Source: Ceriagrion tenellum
Lineage: Eukaryota > Arthropoda > Insecta > Odonata > Coenagrionidae
DNA length: 64,000 bases
Assembly (NCBI GenBank): GCA_963169105.1
Contig: OY720632.1
Location: forward strand, 59,677,136 to 59,741,135
Direction: 5' to 3'
Shown piece after piece: positions 1 to 11,384 of this stretch. The first letter of the stretch is position 1. Every line of letters begins with the position of its first letter. A program made the position numbers and the translations under genes. The notes beneath the pieces are model-generated. The model saw only the letters and a list, made by a program, of their open reading frames with translations. It had not been told where the DNA came from and made no database searches.

Positions 1-600
1 TTTCCGCTAGTCTCTTCTCCTCCCACCTTTCTCTCCCCTGTTCCTCACCTCTCTCCCCATCCTCCCCTCCCCCAGCCTGCACCCCCATCACACAAGAAGA
101 GCGGCCGCTTTCTCCACCCCTCCTCCCCCTTCAACCCAACAGGCGCCGTTCCCCGAACTCAGAACCTCACCTTTCGCTTGCACATACACACCGGCGTGCA
201 TAGACTTCCTTCTTTGCAACTTTTGGCCACGCCCTTCCCCGGAGTCTGCATCATTTCACTCTTCAGATTGCCTCCTCCTCCTACTCCTTCCCAAACCTCT
301 CACTTCCTCGCTCAAACCCCTAGCCGCCGCCTCCTCCCCGCCTCCGCCCACCCATCCCCCCACCTCTACCCCCCCGGCGATCCCCGAAGCGGAGGCGTGG
401 TAAATGGAGCCGGCAGCTGCCCCCTGTCGGTCAACCGCAGCGAAACGAGGGTCTTCTTCTCTACGACTATGCCTGACATCTCTCTCTCTCTCTCTTTCTC
501 CCCAGGTTGCCCTCACCTTCGCCCACCCCACCTTCCCTCAATCCTCCCCTCGACCCCCGCCCCCAACAACTACTCCGCCTCCCGCTCACCGTTTGCTATT
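1..600 (+). repeat. Pyrimidine-rich low-complexity tract
   Basis: The plus strand is dominated by C and T, with long CCTCC/CCCTC runs and a perfect (TC)n microsatellite at about 478-497. Overlapping open frames of 90-156 codons here give only Pro/Ser/Leu-rich translations and exist because C/T-rich DNA lacks stop codons. No protein family is recognisable. Similar tracts recur through the window. Confidence 0.75.
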
Positions 601-1010
601 CTCGAGCGCTCAACATGGCCAAACTGTTTACCTGTCGGTCGCACTTAATGCGCAGCGTACTGACTTGCCGGCCACGGTCGTGGAGAAGATTGCCGGCGCG
701 CTACTCGCGTCAAATTGTTTTGCTTCTCCGAAACACCGGCAGGCATAGAAGATTTTTCCGTATCATGACGGAATACCACGTATTTTTCCGAGAAAGATCC
801 TCAGGATCAGTGAGAAGTAGAGCAGCAATTAACTCTTGAAGTTAAATCGCGACTATAAATAATCTGCTGAAAAAGTGAGATTCAAAGCGTTGGTTTCTTC
901 AGATACATCTAAAGGGTTTGGATTCGCATGTATTTGCTCTCTCAAGAATTAATATGGAGAAAGTACACTGCGTGATAAATGATGCCTATCTAACTGCACA
1001 ACAAAAAAAA
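601..1010. other. Intergenic or intronic, nothing recognised
   Basis: Composition falls back to AT-rich after the C/T tract. No splice-flanked open frame, RNA gene or repeat structure is visible. Confidence 0.5.
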
Positions 1011-1134
1011 TGAGTAACTTCCACTGTGATCATATTTATTGAGACCGGTTACGCTTTTTACAGATTCTTCAGGCTGAAGATGCTGTAAAAGCGTAACCGG
1101 TCGTAATAAATATTATCACAGTGGAAGTTACTCA
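1011..1134. repeat. Foldback element 1 (inverted repeat with decayed hammerhead-like centre)
   Basis: Left arm 1011-1063 and right arm 1083-1134 are inverted copies, roughly 90% identical, around a 19-base centre. A transcript would form a long hairpin. The right arm carries CTGAAGA at 1074-1080 and GTAACCGGTC at 1092-1101; the left arm read on the minus strand carries the same pair. This is the order of a hammerhead core (CUGANGA, then GAAA, then a short self-complementary ACCGGU), but GAAA is GTAA in both arms and no stem I partner precedes CTGAAGA, so it should be inactive. It is probably the terminal part of a Penelope-like retroelement; that assignment is inference. Confidence 0.7.
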
Positions 1135-2778
1135 ATGTTTTATAGAGCAGTTATGTTCCGTTTCCACTCAATCAAGCCTGAAACCAAAGATTATATGCAT
1201 ATCTAATACCCCACTCATAACACCAGCCTTAAAAGTTCAATCAATATAAGTTTATACAAATCGTATGACTGATATGGGGATTCCTTCATATAATTAAACA
1301 GCCCATAATTTTTTTCGCGATGAAAATGCTTTTTCATCGCAATCTCTCACCTTTTGTCCTATAATGTAAACCACCAAGAGTTAAAATATAATGCCTTCCA
1401 CTCTGACTTCTCCACATACTTCCACGCGAAGAAAATCTGAAAGTAGCAATATCGAGCTCACGGACCGATCAATGATAATCGATAGCGTTATTCTGTACTC
1501 TGTCTTACGCATTAGTTTACAGTCTCAGACGCTCCGTAGAGAGAGAACGCTTGAATAGGATGGGAATTCGCCAGTAACGGCAATATATTTAGGTCGTGTG
1601 CCCTGGAGTCATGCATAATCATACCACAACCAATAAAAACTTGCCGCAAAATTGCTGGGCATAATACGAGTCTAAAGATCGTAGTTTCAGTTTTTATTCA
1701 ACGCAAGGATCTAGGGAGAACAATTAAGTTCGTCTCTTAAATCTCTTTAGTTTGCAAACGCTATCGACTACTACTGCAATTCATCGAGTTATCTTTACCA
1801 GTAAGCCCCCGCAAGATCGTATTTCTGGAGGTGACATCATGTGGTCCTCCTTTCATTTCCTTTTACTTGACCGCAAAAATATGCTACATGTTGAGGGCAC
1901 GCAATTCCCAAATGAGGCAGGACCCGAGCAGTCCTCCCTCTGTAGCAGTATTTGCTCCTTGCAACTGTAGGTGGGATAACTATAGGGCCCACGGAATGCA
2001 GTCAGCTTACGTATTAACCCCAAGTTATAGGTTTTCTGGGGGCAACATCATGTGCTGAGCGGCAAAATTGGACGAGGATGAACTCATTGGGAACTACCTC
2101 CGATTCTGTAGCTTATTCTTCGGATGAGAGAGAAGTTAGCATTATTGGAAATTTAAGGAAGATTATGTTATCGCCCATGTCTCTCTCGTACAACAGAACA
2201 CGATTCACATACTTTTCTTACCTAATCGTTTCTTCTCCTCCTTGTCAGGTAGCTGCGATTGTAGGGTTTCTTTTGCTATATTTGAAAATAGGACCTTGTG
2301 CAACTTCCACACTTTAATTTTCGCCACCCATCATGGTTTCAGTGCATTATGCCATCATCTTTTGCTACCTATTCGATTCTTAAACTATATAGTTTAGCTA
2401 TCACTACCATATGAAAAGAACAAAAAAAAGGTATCATCGAAGGTTATTTCATTTTCTTATACATTTTTGCTTGCTGTGATATATCAGCGATGTTCCTCTC
2501 CTCTTGTTGAAGCATGTACGTCAAAGCATCTTCAGGACGATAAACTCGAAAATTGTAGTTGAAATATAGTGCGATTATTTATTTCTTCGTAGATTACTCG
2601 TCTTTCCATGACCTCTTTGAAATTAAATGGGCACCAGCAAAACAACTAATAGCGAACTAATTTGAGCGAAACGTACATCATCGCGAAAAGAAAACACGTA
2701 CGTATTAGAGGTATTTTATTCAGAACACACGGCCTTTTGTTCGAGCTACTTTTGGATTCTCTCGCTTTAACATCTCTT
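1135..2778. other. Intergenic or intronic, nothing recognised
   Basis: AT-rich DNA with only short chance open frames (up to about 79 codons). I looked for splice-flanked coding segments, tRNA boxes and inverted repeats and found none I would support. Confidence 0.5.
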
Positions 2779-3030
2779 TTAACACTAGAATGCCGGATAG
2801 CGGTCAATTGACCGTTTAGGTGTTTTTCTCTGCGCTAACTCGAAAACTAATTTTTGTATGAGATTGATATTAACTGACTTTTAGTGTTTTATGGTTAATA
2901 TTAAAAAATATTAATAAGTAACATGTAAATGCAGAGAGATCAAGGCAAACCCCCAAAAAATGCCAAGCAGTCAATTGACCACTCGCCGGCCTTATCGATA
3001 GGCAACTAACTCCCGACCTTATAGTGTTAA
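2779..3030. mobile_element. piggyBac-like miniature element (MITE), 244 bp between TTAA sites
   Basis: The element proper is 2783-3026, flanked on both sides by TTAA (2779-2782 and 3027-3030), the diagnostic target duplication of piggyBac transposons. The outer ends are inverted: CACTAGAATGCCGG on the left against CACTATAAGGTCGGG on the inverted right. A second inverted motif, GTCAATTGAC, sits inside each end (about 2802 and 2970). It is too short to encode a transposase, so it is non-autonomous. Superfamily assignment rests on the TTAA and the TIR. Confidence 0.75.
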
Positions 3031-3400
3031 ACTATGGTAAAGTAATGCACAGAGAACGGATATTTTGAAAAAAGCGTGGTATATTAATTATAGTTTGGCA
3101 AAATAAAGGAGGTACCATGATTTTAGCTTAAATATGAATGAACCATTACACGTTACATCAATCCTGTCTAATTGATCCAATTTTTACGAACAAAAAATTA
3201 AGATGCCTCGGACACCTCCAGTCGTCGTAATGCATGCCACCGAGTGCAGCGTATCACTGTGCAAAGTTTCATATCAGGTACCTGAAAGTTATTTGGATAT
3301 TTGAGGAATTACTACACACTGACAGTAATCCGTTGCATATACGCTGCTCACGACGGATGAGGATTTGAAAGCGTTGGTAGATATGTTATTTGACACACCA
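3031..3400. other. Intergenic or intronic, nothing recognised
   Basis: AT-rich sequence between the MITE and a GC-rich segment. No coding or RNA signal is seen. Confidence 0.45.
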
Positions 3401-4020
3401 CGCCCCGTAAGCTCGCTCCCTCGGACGCGGTAGCTCTCAATTCTTCCGTGGCCTTCGGTGGTTTACCTTGCCTCGCAAATCCCCACCGTTCGCATTCCTG
3501 GGAGGAGACTCGTTTAGGTTACAAGGGGGAAGCATGACGAGCTCCCTATGCTCAGGGATTTGCCGTGAAACAGCGGGCTCACCCAAATTTTCCACCCCCT
3601 TATTATCTCCGACCGAAACATTCCGAACAATTGACAGTCCTTCAAACACCTACGCGTCGGAACCGTTACCAGGTGCCTCTTACCTTTACCGGCGGAGACG
3701 GCAGCAGCGTGGGAGGGTCTCAGACGGATGGGATGGGTGAAGTGTGCTGTCCATGGCATGCATGAATGGGGGGCAGCATACGAGCCTATTGTCGGCGCTG
3801 GGAGCGCTCCCGTACGCCGCCTCAGCCGCGTCTCCCAGGGGCCGACCCGAGCCGAGGGCCCGGCCACGGGAGGCTAGGGCCGGCCATTGTCGGACCCGGG
3901 GGGAGGAGGGGTCACCCCCGAATCATTGTTGCCGCGGGAGCATCCGAGCGTCGGATGAGCCGTCCCAACAATGATAAACTCCTCCTGACATCTCCTTTGG
4001 CTATTGTGCGCTCGGCCCAA
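3400..4020. other. GC- and CpG-rich segment
   Basis: This stretch is clearly richer in G+C and in CpG than its flanks, especially 3640-3960. Open frames of 66-117 codons overlap on both strands, as expected from composition. None shows a recognisable domain or credible splice sites. It could be a promoter-proximal island or an unrecognised non-coding exon; I see no TATA box or start that decides this. Confidence 0.45.
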
Positions 4021-4830
4021 TAAAAGGACACAGTCCTGCGCGATGTTTTCGTCACGATATGAAGACTCCATTCGGGGTCGGGTTTTTAAGGGATAATCAC
4101 AAAGGGAGTGTTTTCCTGCGGCATTCACACAAATTTACAAAAACGGAAACCGGAACCACGTGCGCCCTCCGAGCAGAAGACGCCGCCGCCGCGCGCACAT
4201 GGGGGGAGGAATGGGAGTCCTAATCATAACGTTGTGGGCCGGCTTGTGGTGGGGAAATGAATTGAGAAAAGTTTTCAGCTTTTCTTTCTTCTGGTCTTTT
4301 TTTCTATCTTCGTGGTTAGGTCGCAGTAATTGCTACTGGAGAATCAGTATGTTTGAAAGGATACGGAAAAACGGACGTCGAAAAAAAAATTGAACGGCAA
4401 TTGGCCGTAAATTTGTGGGAACACGATCTCAGACTGCCCTCCTCCTTGACTCAATGCAGCACCCGGCCGCTTTTTTCGAAAGCCTGTCTTGTCAGCAAGG
4501 AATACTTAATCCCGACATTGGTTTACCATTTAGGCCAATGCAGCTGCTAATGAACCGTGAGATGAATCACTAGTGGTGGCACATATCCTTTTTCGCTCTG
4601 CGTCATGCCACTCCAGTAAGCTTTGTGTGGAACCGGGGTCGGTAATGCATTTTATATACTTGCCATAAACTTTGGTAACTGAAAAATGTGGTATTCAACC
4701 ATTTGAATTATCAGTCAGGCATAGTGTTTTGCAGTCAAATTGGTCTTCTCATATCTGCATTCATCAGTTGATGGATTTATGTTACACACGGTGTGTAATG
4801 AACCTGAGTTGCAACGTTTATTTTTGTAAA
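4021..4830. other. Intergenic or intronic, nothing recognised
   Basis: Mixed composition with short chance open frames only. No repeat family or RNA gene recognised. Confidence 0.45.
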
Positions 4831-5024
4831 ATGAATAAAACTGAATAAAACTTAACAATGTCCACTGAATTTTTATTAGTATAACGCGTTTCGTCGTCAA
4901 TACGCCATCATCAGGAACAAAACGTTTCACATTTTTGTACCTGATGATGGCGCATTAGCGTCGAAACGCGTTGTACAAATAAAAATTCAGTGGACATTGC
5001 TATGTTTTATTCAGTTTTATTCAT
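4831..5024. repeat. Foldback element 2 (85-bp inverted repeat carrying hammerhead motif)
   Basis: Arms 4831-4915 and 4940-5024 are inverted copies differing at about 8 of 85 positions (about 91% identical), around a 24-base spacer. Each arm, read outward from the centre, has CTGATGA, a short hairpin, GAAAC and the palindrome AACGCGTT. Between the two arms the last pair of the predicted stem II changes from C-G (right) to U-A (left), a compensatory change. The layout suits the end of a Penelope-like retroelement or a derived foldback element; no reverse transcriptase frame is adjacent. Confidence 0.85.
4934..4979 (+). ncRNA. Candidate hammerhead self-cleaving ribozyme (reduced stem III type)
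   Basis: Elements in order: stem I 5' strand TTTGTAC (4934-4940); core CTGATGA (4941-4947); one extra T (4948); stem II GGCGC / GCGTC (4949-4953 with 4958-4962, one G-U pair) closed by an ATTA loop; core GAAA (4963-4966); a minimal stem III made of the self-complementary ACGCGT (4966-4971); a GTT cleavage triplet (4970-4972); and stem I 3' strand GTACAAA (4973-4979), fully complementary to the 5' strand. Penelope-like retroelements of animals are known to carry hammerheads with a diminished stem III that act as dimers, and the palindrome fits that. The extra T before stem II departs from the textbook core. Activity is inferred. Confidence 0.65.
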
Positions 5025-6480
5025 TATATTAATGATATTCCACAACATCTCGCCGGACTTCGTTGAATCTAATTTTAATTTTTGTCTTCGTGCTGGTTAA
5101 CTTCCTAGATTTTGCAGGCTAGATTTACGGCATTAAGTTTTGCTTGAATCTCCCAGTGGTATTCAATCTTTGCTAACAAAGACCTCCGCAAAATCTCTTT
5201 GATGTAAGGTTAAATTTGCTTTATGATACCTGGACACCTAATACTCCAATCACATTTTACGATCATGAACGAAGAATAAAGTGAACACCTGAAAAAATCA
5301 TTTCTATGCGAATTCTAAGCATTAAATGCCTTATATTGCTAATAGGTGTACTACTTCTGGGTGACTATTGACATCAACGATAGTCGTCACAGTGCCATCC
5401 GTTATTCAATCAGGCTTCAGTTATTCCGAGCCGGTGATCAGCACGTCGTTGGATGTTTGAAGAGTGGCTCATCTCCGCTCCAATGTACACCCACCTACCA
5501 TATTTATGCCTGACTTATGTCATCATTGAATATTTAATTTATTTATTTATTTTGCTCCTTTGGCTTAATAGTTCATAAGACGCTTTTGGTTCCTCATCAA
5601 TATTCCCTGGTGCCTGAAAGCATGTCAACGAATCTCCCAACTGCCATCAACCTAAGAGCAAGGACCAAATAGCTTCCAGCCGGAAATCATTTAAGAAGTA
5701 TAATCTACGTTGGCAGCTGCTTTAACGTTGTATCCTTTTCCTTGCTTCGATTGGATTAATAAACTTAGTCACGAGCGTTCAAAAAATAGCAACTCTTGAA
5801 GTGTCTATTTCTTAACTCTGGCGGTGTCAAGTTTTCTGTTTCTTCTGTGCCACTCTAAGACCTGACTTATCTCGAGTTCAATATTAATCGCGGTTGCCCT
5901 CGAATCACGTATGAATGAATCCTATCCGTTAGCCTCGAAGTAAATAGGTGTAATCACAAAAGTTTCGTTATAGCCGAGATTGTTTCATGTTAAAATACTA
6001 GGTTATTTTCTTAAAGTAGGCGTACGTATATGACACAAGGGTGACTAAAATTTTTATCTTAGTGAAAGAACTTAGTAATACTTAGTGTTGTGAGATTTTT
6101 CCAAGCTAGATTTGATGAACCTATGATGGGTTCAACATTTTTTCCGTGATTTTTCTGTCCTAATTATTTCATGGGTGGAATTGAGTGAGTCTTGTTGTAA
6201 ACGTAATTTTATAGCTTATATTATAGTTCAATAGATGTAAATAATTACATTTTTCCTTACGTATTATCACTACGGCTAGGTGAATTAAAAATGGTTCTCC
6301 TGGTCGGAAATGTTTTATGCCAAACAAAAAATTATAGGAAAAATCATTCATATATGCAAAAGCCGAAAGAGTACGACACGTAAGCGGACTCATAAATCCT
6401 CCTCTCCATCAATTTGGTTCAGTAGGTATAGGGACCACTTAAAATGCCACGCAGAAAAAAGCAAACGTCTTCAAAGAGAC
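5025..6480. other. Intergenic or intronic, nothing recognised
   Basis: AT-rich DNA with no supported gene, inverted repeat or RNA box. Open frames here are short and carry no recognisable motif. Confidence 0.5.
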
Positions 6481-7460
6481 GGGTTAAAATGTAATCCTTT
6501 CCCAATGCCACGTTTATTTTCTCGCTCCCTCTCCACTAGGTCGTCGAATACATCTCAAGTCGCCCCCGCTCCACCACCATTCCCCCTCCTCTCTCGCTCA
6601 CCCCACCTTCACCCCGACCACGCCGGAAAAGTTGTCTCCGGGTCCCCCAGGAGAACATCGTCTCCCCTCTTTTATTTTATCATGCCTCCACACCGACCCC
6701 AGCTACTCGTTCGGCTACAGGATGAAACCAATGAACCAGGCCGCTACCCATCTAAATCCGCCGTGGCGTCAAAAGAAAACGACTCAGTTGTCGAAGTCAC
6801 TGCCGTCACCACACCCATTCTACCAACAACCCACCCTCCTGCCACCCCCCGACCCCCGTTCCACCCCCGATGCTCGTGGCTGTGTTCTCTCGTGGGGCGG
6901 GCGGAGGGAGGCCGTTAGTGAGGCACGGAGTGAGGAGAGACCCACTCCCGCTGGATGCACCGCCCCCCCCCACCGCCGCATTCCTCGATCCCATCGGAAT
7001 ATCCTTCCCTCCCTCCCCCCCCCCATCTCCTGTGCAACTCACCTTCCCCGGGCCTCCCGTATCGAAACCGTATGTTTTCCCCCGCGAGGCGCGACTGCTA
7101 CCCTTTCCCCCCATAAACTACTCCCGTGGAGGGACGCCGCCCTCTCAAACCTTTCTCCCCCTCTTCCCTCTCCTGAGCCTCATTTTCCTTCCGCATACTC
7201 GCAGCCTCGTAATGCCTGTCAACTCTTCTCCTTGGAAACTCGGTCTCCGCACGCTCCAAAAACATTTTCGAAAAAAGAAATGAAACCTTATTTGAGGGAA
7301 GAACGGGGTTTCATATCTTTAAGTGCGACTGTGCCTGAAATAGGGAAAAACCATATCAGTCGGGATTTCACCGTCTTCGGGGAGCGAAGAGATTCGCTGA
7401 GGCGCACTAATTCGACGACAATCTCCAGTGGGAGTATTTTTGGGCTCGGAGGATGAGGAG
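6481..7460 (+). repeat. Pyrimidine-rich island with chance open frames
   Basis: About 6530-7230 is C/T-rich on the plus strand, with homopolymer C runs near 6961 and 7010. A 274-codon open frame (6632-7456) and overlapping frames on both strands translate to Pro/Ser/Thr/Arg-rich low-complexity sequence with no domain. The overlap of long frames on opposite strands points to composition rather than coding. A non-coding exon or regulatory role cannot be excluded. Confidence 0.6.
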
Positions 7461-8660
7461 TTGAGCTAGTTGATGATGGCGGAAAGAGAGGTTGACGCAG
7501 GAAGTCAGGTAGCGATGCATGTTAAAACAAAGTGGGATTTGCGGATGGTTCTCGATCAATCCATGGACGCATGTTGGTCCATCAGTCTAGCCCTCTCTAC
7601 ATTTTGTTTTTTAAATCTTAAATAAATGTGATGTGAAAGATCAATAAGGGCAAGTATTAGCAATACTGTATATCTTCCGCAAAATCCTGAATTAATCATA
7701 TTATAGGGTTTGTATTAACTTATTTCTGAAAATTATCGCAGCGGTCATTTATCGTTTTGAGAGGTGCTATTTGCTGTGATCCGAAGAAGTCTATGTCTCC
7801 TTTGTTCATATGACCACATTGTTTGTTTATCACCATCTTCTAAGTACAAGTACGAAGTTATTAAAGCTACATGTAAAAAATATGCTCTAATCACCAGGAG
7901 GTGAAATTAAATCCACAGAAATCTTGAACATTTCACCTGCAAACAGACCATTCACCCCGGAGAACAGAAGAATGGAGATTCTATTTTACCATCAAAACCA
8001 CTTTTCCATCGGGGTAGTCCTATTCTTCTAATTGTATAATTCTAATCTTGGCCTGAGCTAATTTTCACTTGATTATATTTTTGGTAGTGGGAATGTAATC
8101 ATCAAGGACAGTATTCATAAACTCAACTTTTAAGCCGTAAAAAGTGTAAATGTTTCCTTAACTTTTAGAGAAAATGGCTCATTTATTCAATGCCGTTTTA
8201 AAAGACGCTCTCCATCTACAGCTGAAGCTAAAACGTCCTAACTTGAATGCCTATGGGTAATGGCTACCAAGAAGCTTTCGATAGAACTTAATAAATTTAA
8301 TTACTGTAATTACTGCAATAAATATATATGAGATAAATTGAAACATTTTGAAAACATTATAATTGTCCAATTTATTGCTGATGAATGTAATCCGAAATGG
8401 AGGTCACTCACAGTTGAAAGATTACAAAGCTTTTGGAGAACTTAAAACGCCGCGCCTGGAGGCTTAGATAATAAGTGATCCTTTTTTCAGTATTTTTTTG
8501 CCAATCTCTGTTTAAATATTTCAAGCATTTCTTTCTGAGCTCGTGCTGGTAACCGATTTTCCCCGAGGAACTCTTACCGCGATCCAGCGGTGACGCTCGA
8601 GAGCAAAGAATAAACGCTCAATTTTACAACAACTTGAGGGTTTCGCTTTCGTAAACCTTA
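7461..8660. other. Intergenic or intronic, nothing recognised
   Basis: AT-rich, no open frame of interest, no inverted repeat noted. Confidence 0.5.
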
Positions 8661-9440
8661 CCATTACGAGTTCGTGTTAATTTACCTTTGCCGCTGTCGG
8701 TGCAACAAGAGCTTAAGCTCATTAATACACACAATCAGGCAAACGCCGCTCGGTAACCTCATCCGTGTTTGGATACGCGGCGGTGTTTGCTCAGCTCTAA
8801 GTCCTTTCGGCGAGGAGGGGACAAGGGAAGTGTGGGAGTGGGCAAGAATAGGTTTACCTCGCAGTGGGGTTGGGTGGGGGGGCTGAGGAGAAGGGGGCTT
8901 AAAGGAGCGGCGGCGGAGGCGGGCGAGAAGCGATCCGTTTGTAGGGAATCGCTTTCCACGTCCCCTCAGGGCGTCCTCATGCTCTCCCCACACTCTATCC
9001 CTTAACCTATCGCACTGATAATCTGCCCTCGCCATAACGACCACCTCCACTCGCCACCCCTGGAGGCTGACGAGCCTCCTCCCTCCCACTCCACGCTTAT
9101 CTTCCATCTGTCCCTCACTTGTATTCCCGAGATCTCCAGGGCCGGCTCTTCGTCGTCCTTCTCTCGATGGAACCCTCTTCATGTCCAACGGAGCCGCCTT
9201 ACCGCCCCCGATTCGCTCACTCTCAGTAGACACGCACGGGCAGTGGGTTACCCACTGCCACGCACGTCCCAAAGGGAGGAAGCTGAAAGTGCTGGGAGTC
9301 ACCCACGCATCTTCCGTTTCGCGACCCGCAGGCTGGCTTCCTCGGACCCGCAAGTCATCTTTCGCCTTCCCCACAGGCGGTTCTCTAAGTCGGTAGGGTC
9401 CGGTAATGAAATTCTTTTCAGAAAATATGTTTTTCACGTC
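8661..9440. other. GC-rich island with 251-codon minus-strand open frame of unknown status
   Basis: This segment is richer in GC and CpG than its flanks, with a G-rich run at about 8870-8900. A minus-strand frame of 251 codons (9437-8682) spans it. The translation mixes Arg/Pro/Gly-rich stretches with ordinary sequence and shows no domain, signal peptide or repeat I recognise. Shorter overlapping plus-strand frames are equally open. I regard it as probably non-coding; it could be a promoter-associated island or an untranslated exon. Confidence 0.35.
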
Positions 9441-11280
9441 CTTTCAACATCTTTTATTGCTCCAGAATGCATAAATCCGATTATTTTTCTCGATTTGTTT
9501 AAGTCAATAAAATGAATCGCTAATCTTACACGAGTTATTGGGGTTGTTCTCAATTTTGTATGTCCTTTCACCGCCTTCTCCGCGCGTGTTATTTAAGTCT
9601 ACTTTGCCTCTTCTTGCGGATCGAGTACATCCTCATGCCATCCATTAACTTATCAAAATGGCCGTCCCTTGCATTCTGCATCGAATAAAATATTTCCACA
9701 TCTCATTTTAGTTAATCGCCCAGAGCAATGAATTCTTCAAAGGTATTTTTAATTTAAGAATCCGATTATTACTCGTTAATAATTTATTTTTTACACTGGT
9801 TTCATCAATTTTTTAAAATATTAGCTTCTTTCACGACAAGTTGACTACATTTTTTTAATCCATGAAGGTATCTCTTTGTTCATGGCAAGGTTGATAATAT
9901 CATGAATAAATATAAAAAAATGCCCTCGAAAATAAATAGTTCTTGTGCTAGGAGAAGTTGAATCTAAGATATCGGATATTTAATCAGAATTACAAACTAG
10001 ATACTCCATTTTGATGAAGACCACTCGACTTACACACAAAATAAAAACTATGAGTCGCCTGCTGGCTTTACACCCGTTAGCATATTTATTCGACCTAAAA
10101 TAAGACGCTTTGCGCACTTAAATCGACGTCGTGGCTGAATGAGGTGATTCATTGAGAAAGAAAAATGAGCATCGAAGAGTAAGTCATGAGAATGATGTAC
10201 GCACATCTCTCCTTTAATGGCCGTGACATAGCACGTGCGTCCGCTCAGTCCTGACAGAGGAACTAAGAGAGTTCAGTCATAACATTCGCGCAGGCAATCC
10301 ATTTCGCTGCAATAACTGTAGCTCGGTATAGTTATGGATAAATATGAGCCCTACATTTTAAGGCTCGTGTTATGCTAATGCTTGACCCACAAGCACGCGC
10401 ACGCAGCTTTATAAAACATTAATTTACCCTCTTGAAAGAGAAAGAGTATACATTTATATTTTATTCAAATGTGGTTTTATTTTTACAGCTGGCGCGGCGG
10501 TGCACTTAAATTATGTGACGACACCTCATAAACATACCTTCGGCAGTAAACGCAAACTTTGGTTGTCTTGGAGATGAATTAGAGCCTCGCGTAGCATGCT
10601 GTTAGAGTCTGTATACTCTCGGCTTATTTTCGACTGGACTCATAAAGCACTCCGTCTTTAGTCAATTATTTTAATACGAACACTTCCCGAGAGTTGGCTG
10701 CCTCGGGCTTTCAAATAACAAACGAGCGTTTACGAAGGAATCCTCTGGACTCCGAAGCTACGTAATTTAAACATGAACGGAGAAAGTGGGAGGACGGGAA
10801 GCTGGCGGTGAGCACACAGAGTTGTGGAGGCGATGGAGGAGTTAGAAGAGTGAGGCTTGGTGCTCGTGCGTTTGAGTGAAGTTCGGTTGTTGGGGGGGAG
10901 CCACCGTCTGACGAGGCGGGATGGAGTGGAGATCCAATAAAGGACAGCGTCCTTGGAGGCATATGGAAAAAATGGCACACCCTTATATAATATCTGCGCC
11001 AAAGTACTAAAGACCTACTTGAAACTTGCTCTTCCCTTAAAAGAGAAGATATATAATTCCGGTTATGAACGAAAATATTGGCCATAGCTAAAAAATCATT
11101 AGGAAGAAAAGTCTTGGTTACGAAAAACAATTGTCTTAGAATAGCCAAATTAAGTTTTTTAAACGTACTGGTATTGAAATGTACTCAAAATTGAGCATAT
11201 ATAAACTCGCAAAACCACCTTCCCGAAATCTGATTGAATTTGGCATCAGAATTATGGTTTAAAACGAACAAGAACTTGGG
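9441..11280. other. Intergenic or intronic, nothing firm
   Basis: Mostly AT-rich. A G/A-rich patch at about 10770-10930 keeps a 145-codon minus-strand frame (11148-10711) open; its translation has no recognisable motif and its C-terminal half is Ser/Pro-rich low complexity. No RNA gene or transposon end is seen. Confidence 0.45.
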
Positions 11281-11283
11281 CAA

Positions 11284-11378
11284 TGAATCCATATTGAAAA
11301 TAAGCCTTGTACTTTTCCAAAGTATTGACGGCAAATACTGTGTACAAAATACACGGCTTATTTTCAATATAGATTCGA
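11284..11378. repeat. Short hairpin-forming inverted repeat
   Basis: Left arm 11284-11311 and right arm 11350-11378 pair over about 28 bases with a few mismatches; both contain ATTGAAAATAAGCC or its complement. The 38-base loop holds a smaller hairpin (AGTATT with AATACT). Size and shape resemble either a microRNA precursor or the remnant of a small foldback transposon. No target duplication is obvious. Confidence 0.6.
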
Positions 11379-11384
11379 TTACAA

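Noticed and set aside
1074..1101. Functional hammerhead in foldback 1
   Set aside because: GAAA is GTAA in both arms and stem I is absent.
6632..7456. 274-codon plus-strand frame
   Set aside because: Pyrimidine-rich composition explains the lack of stops; Pro/Ser/Thr/Arg-rich product without a domain.
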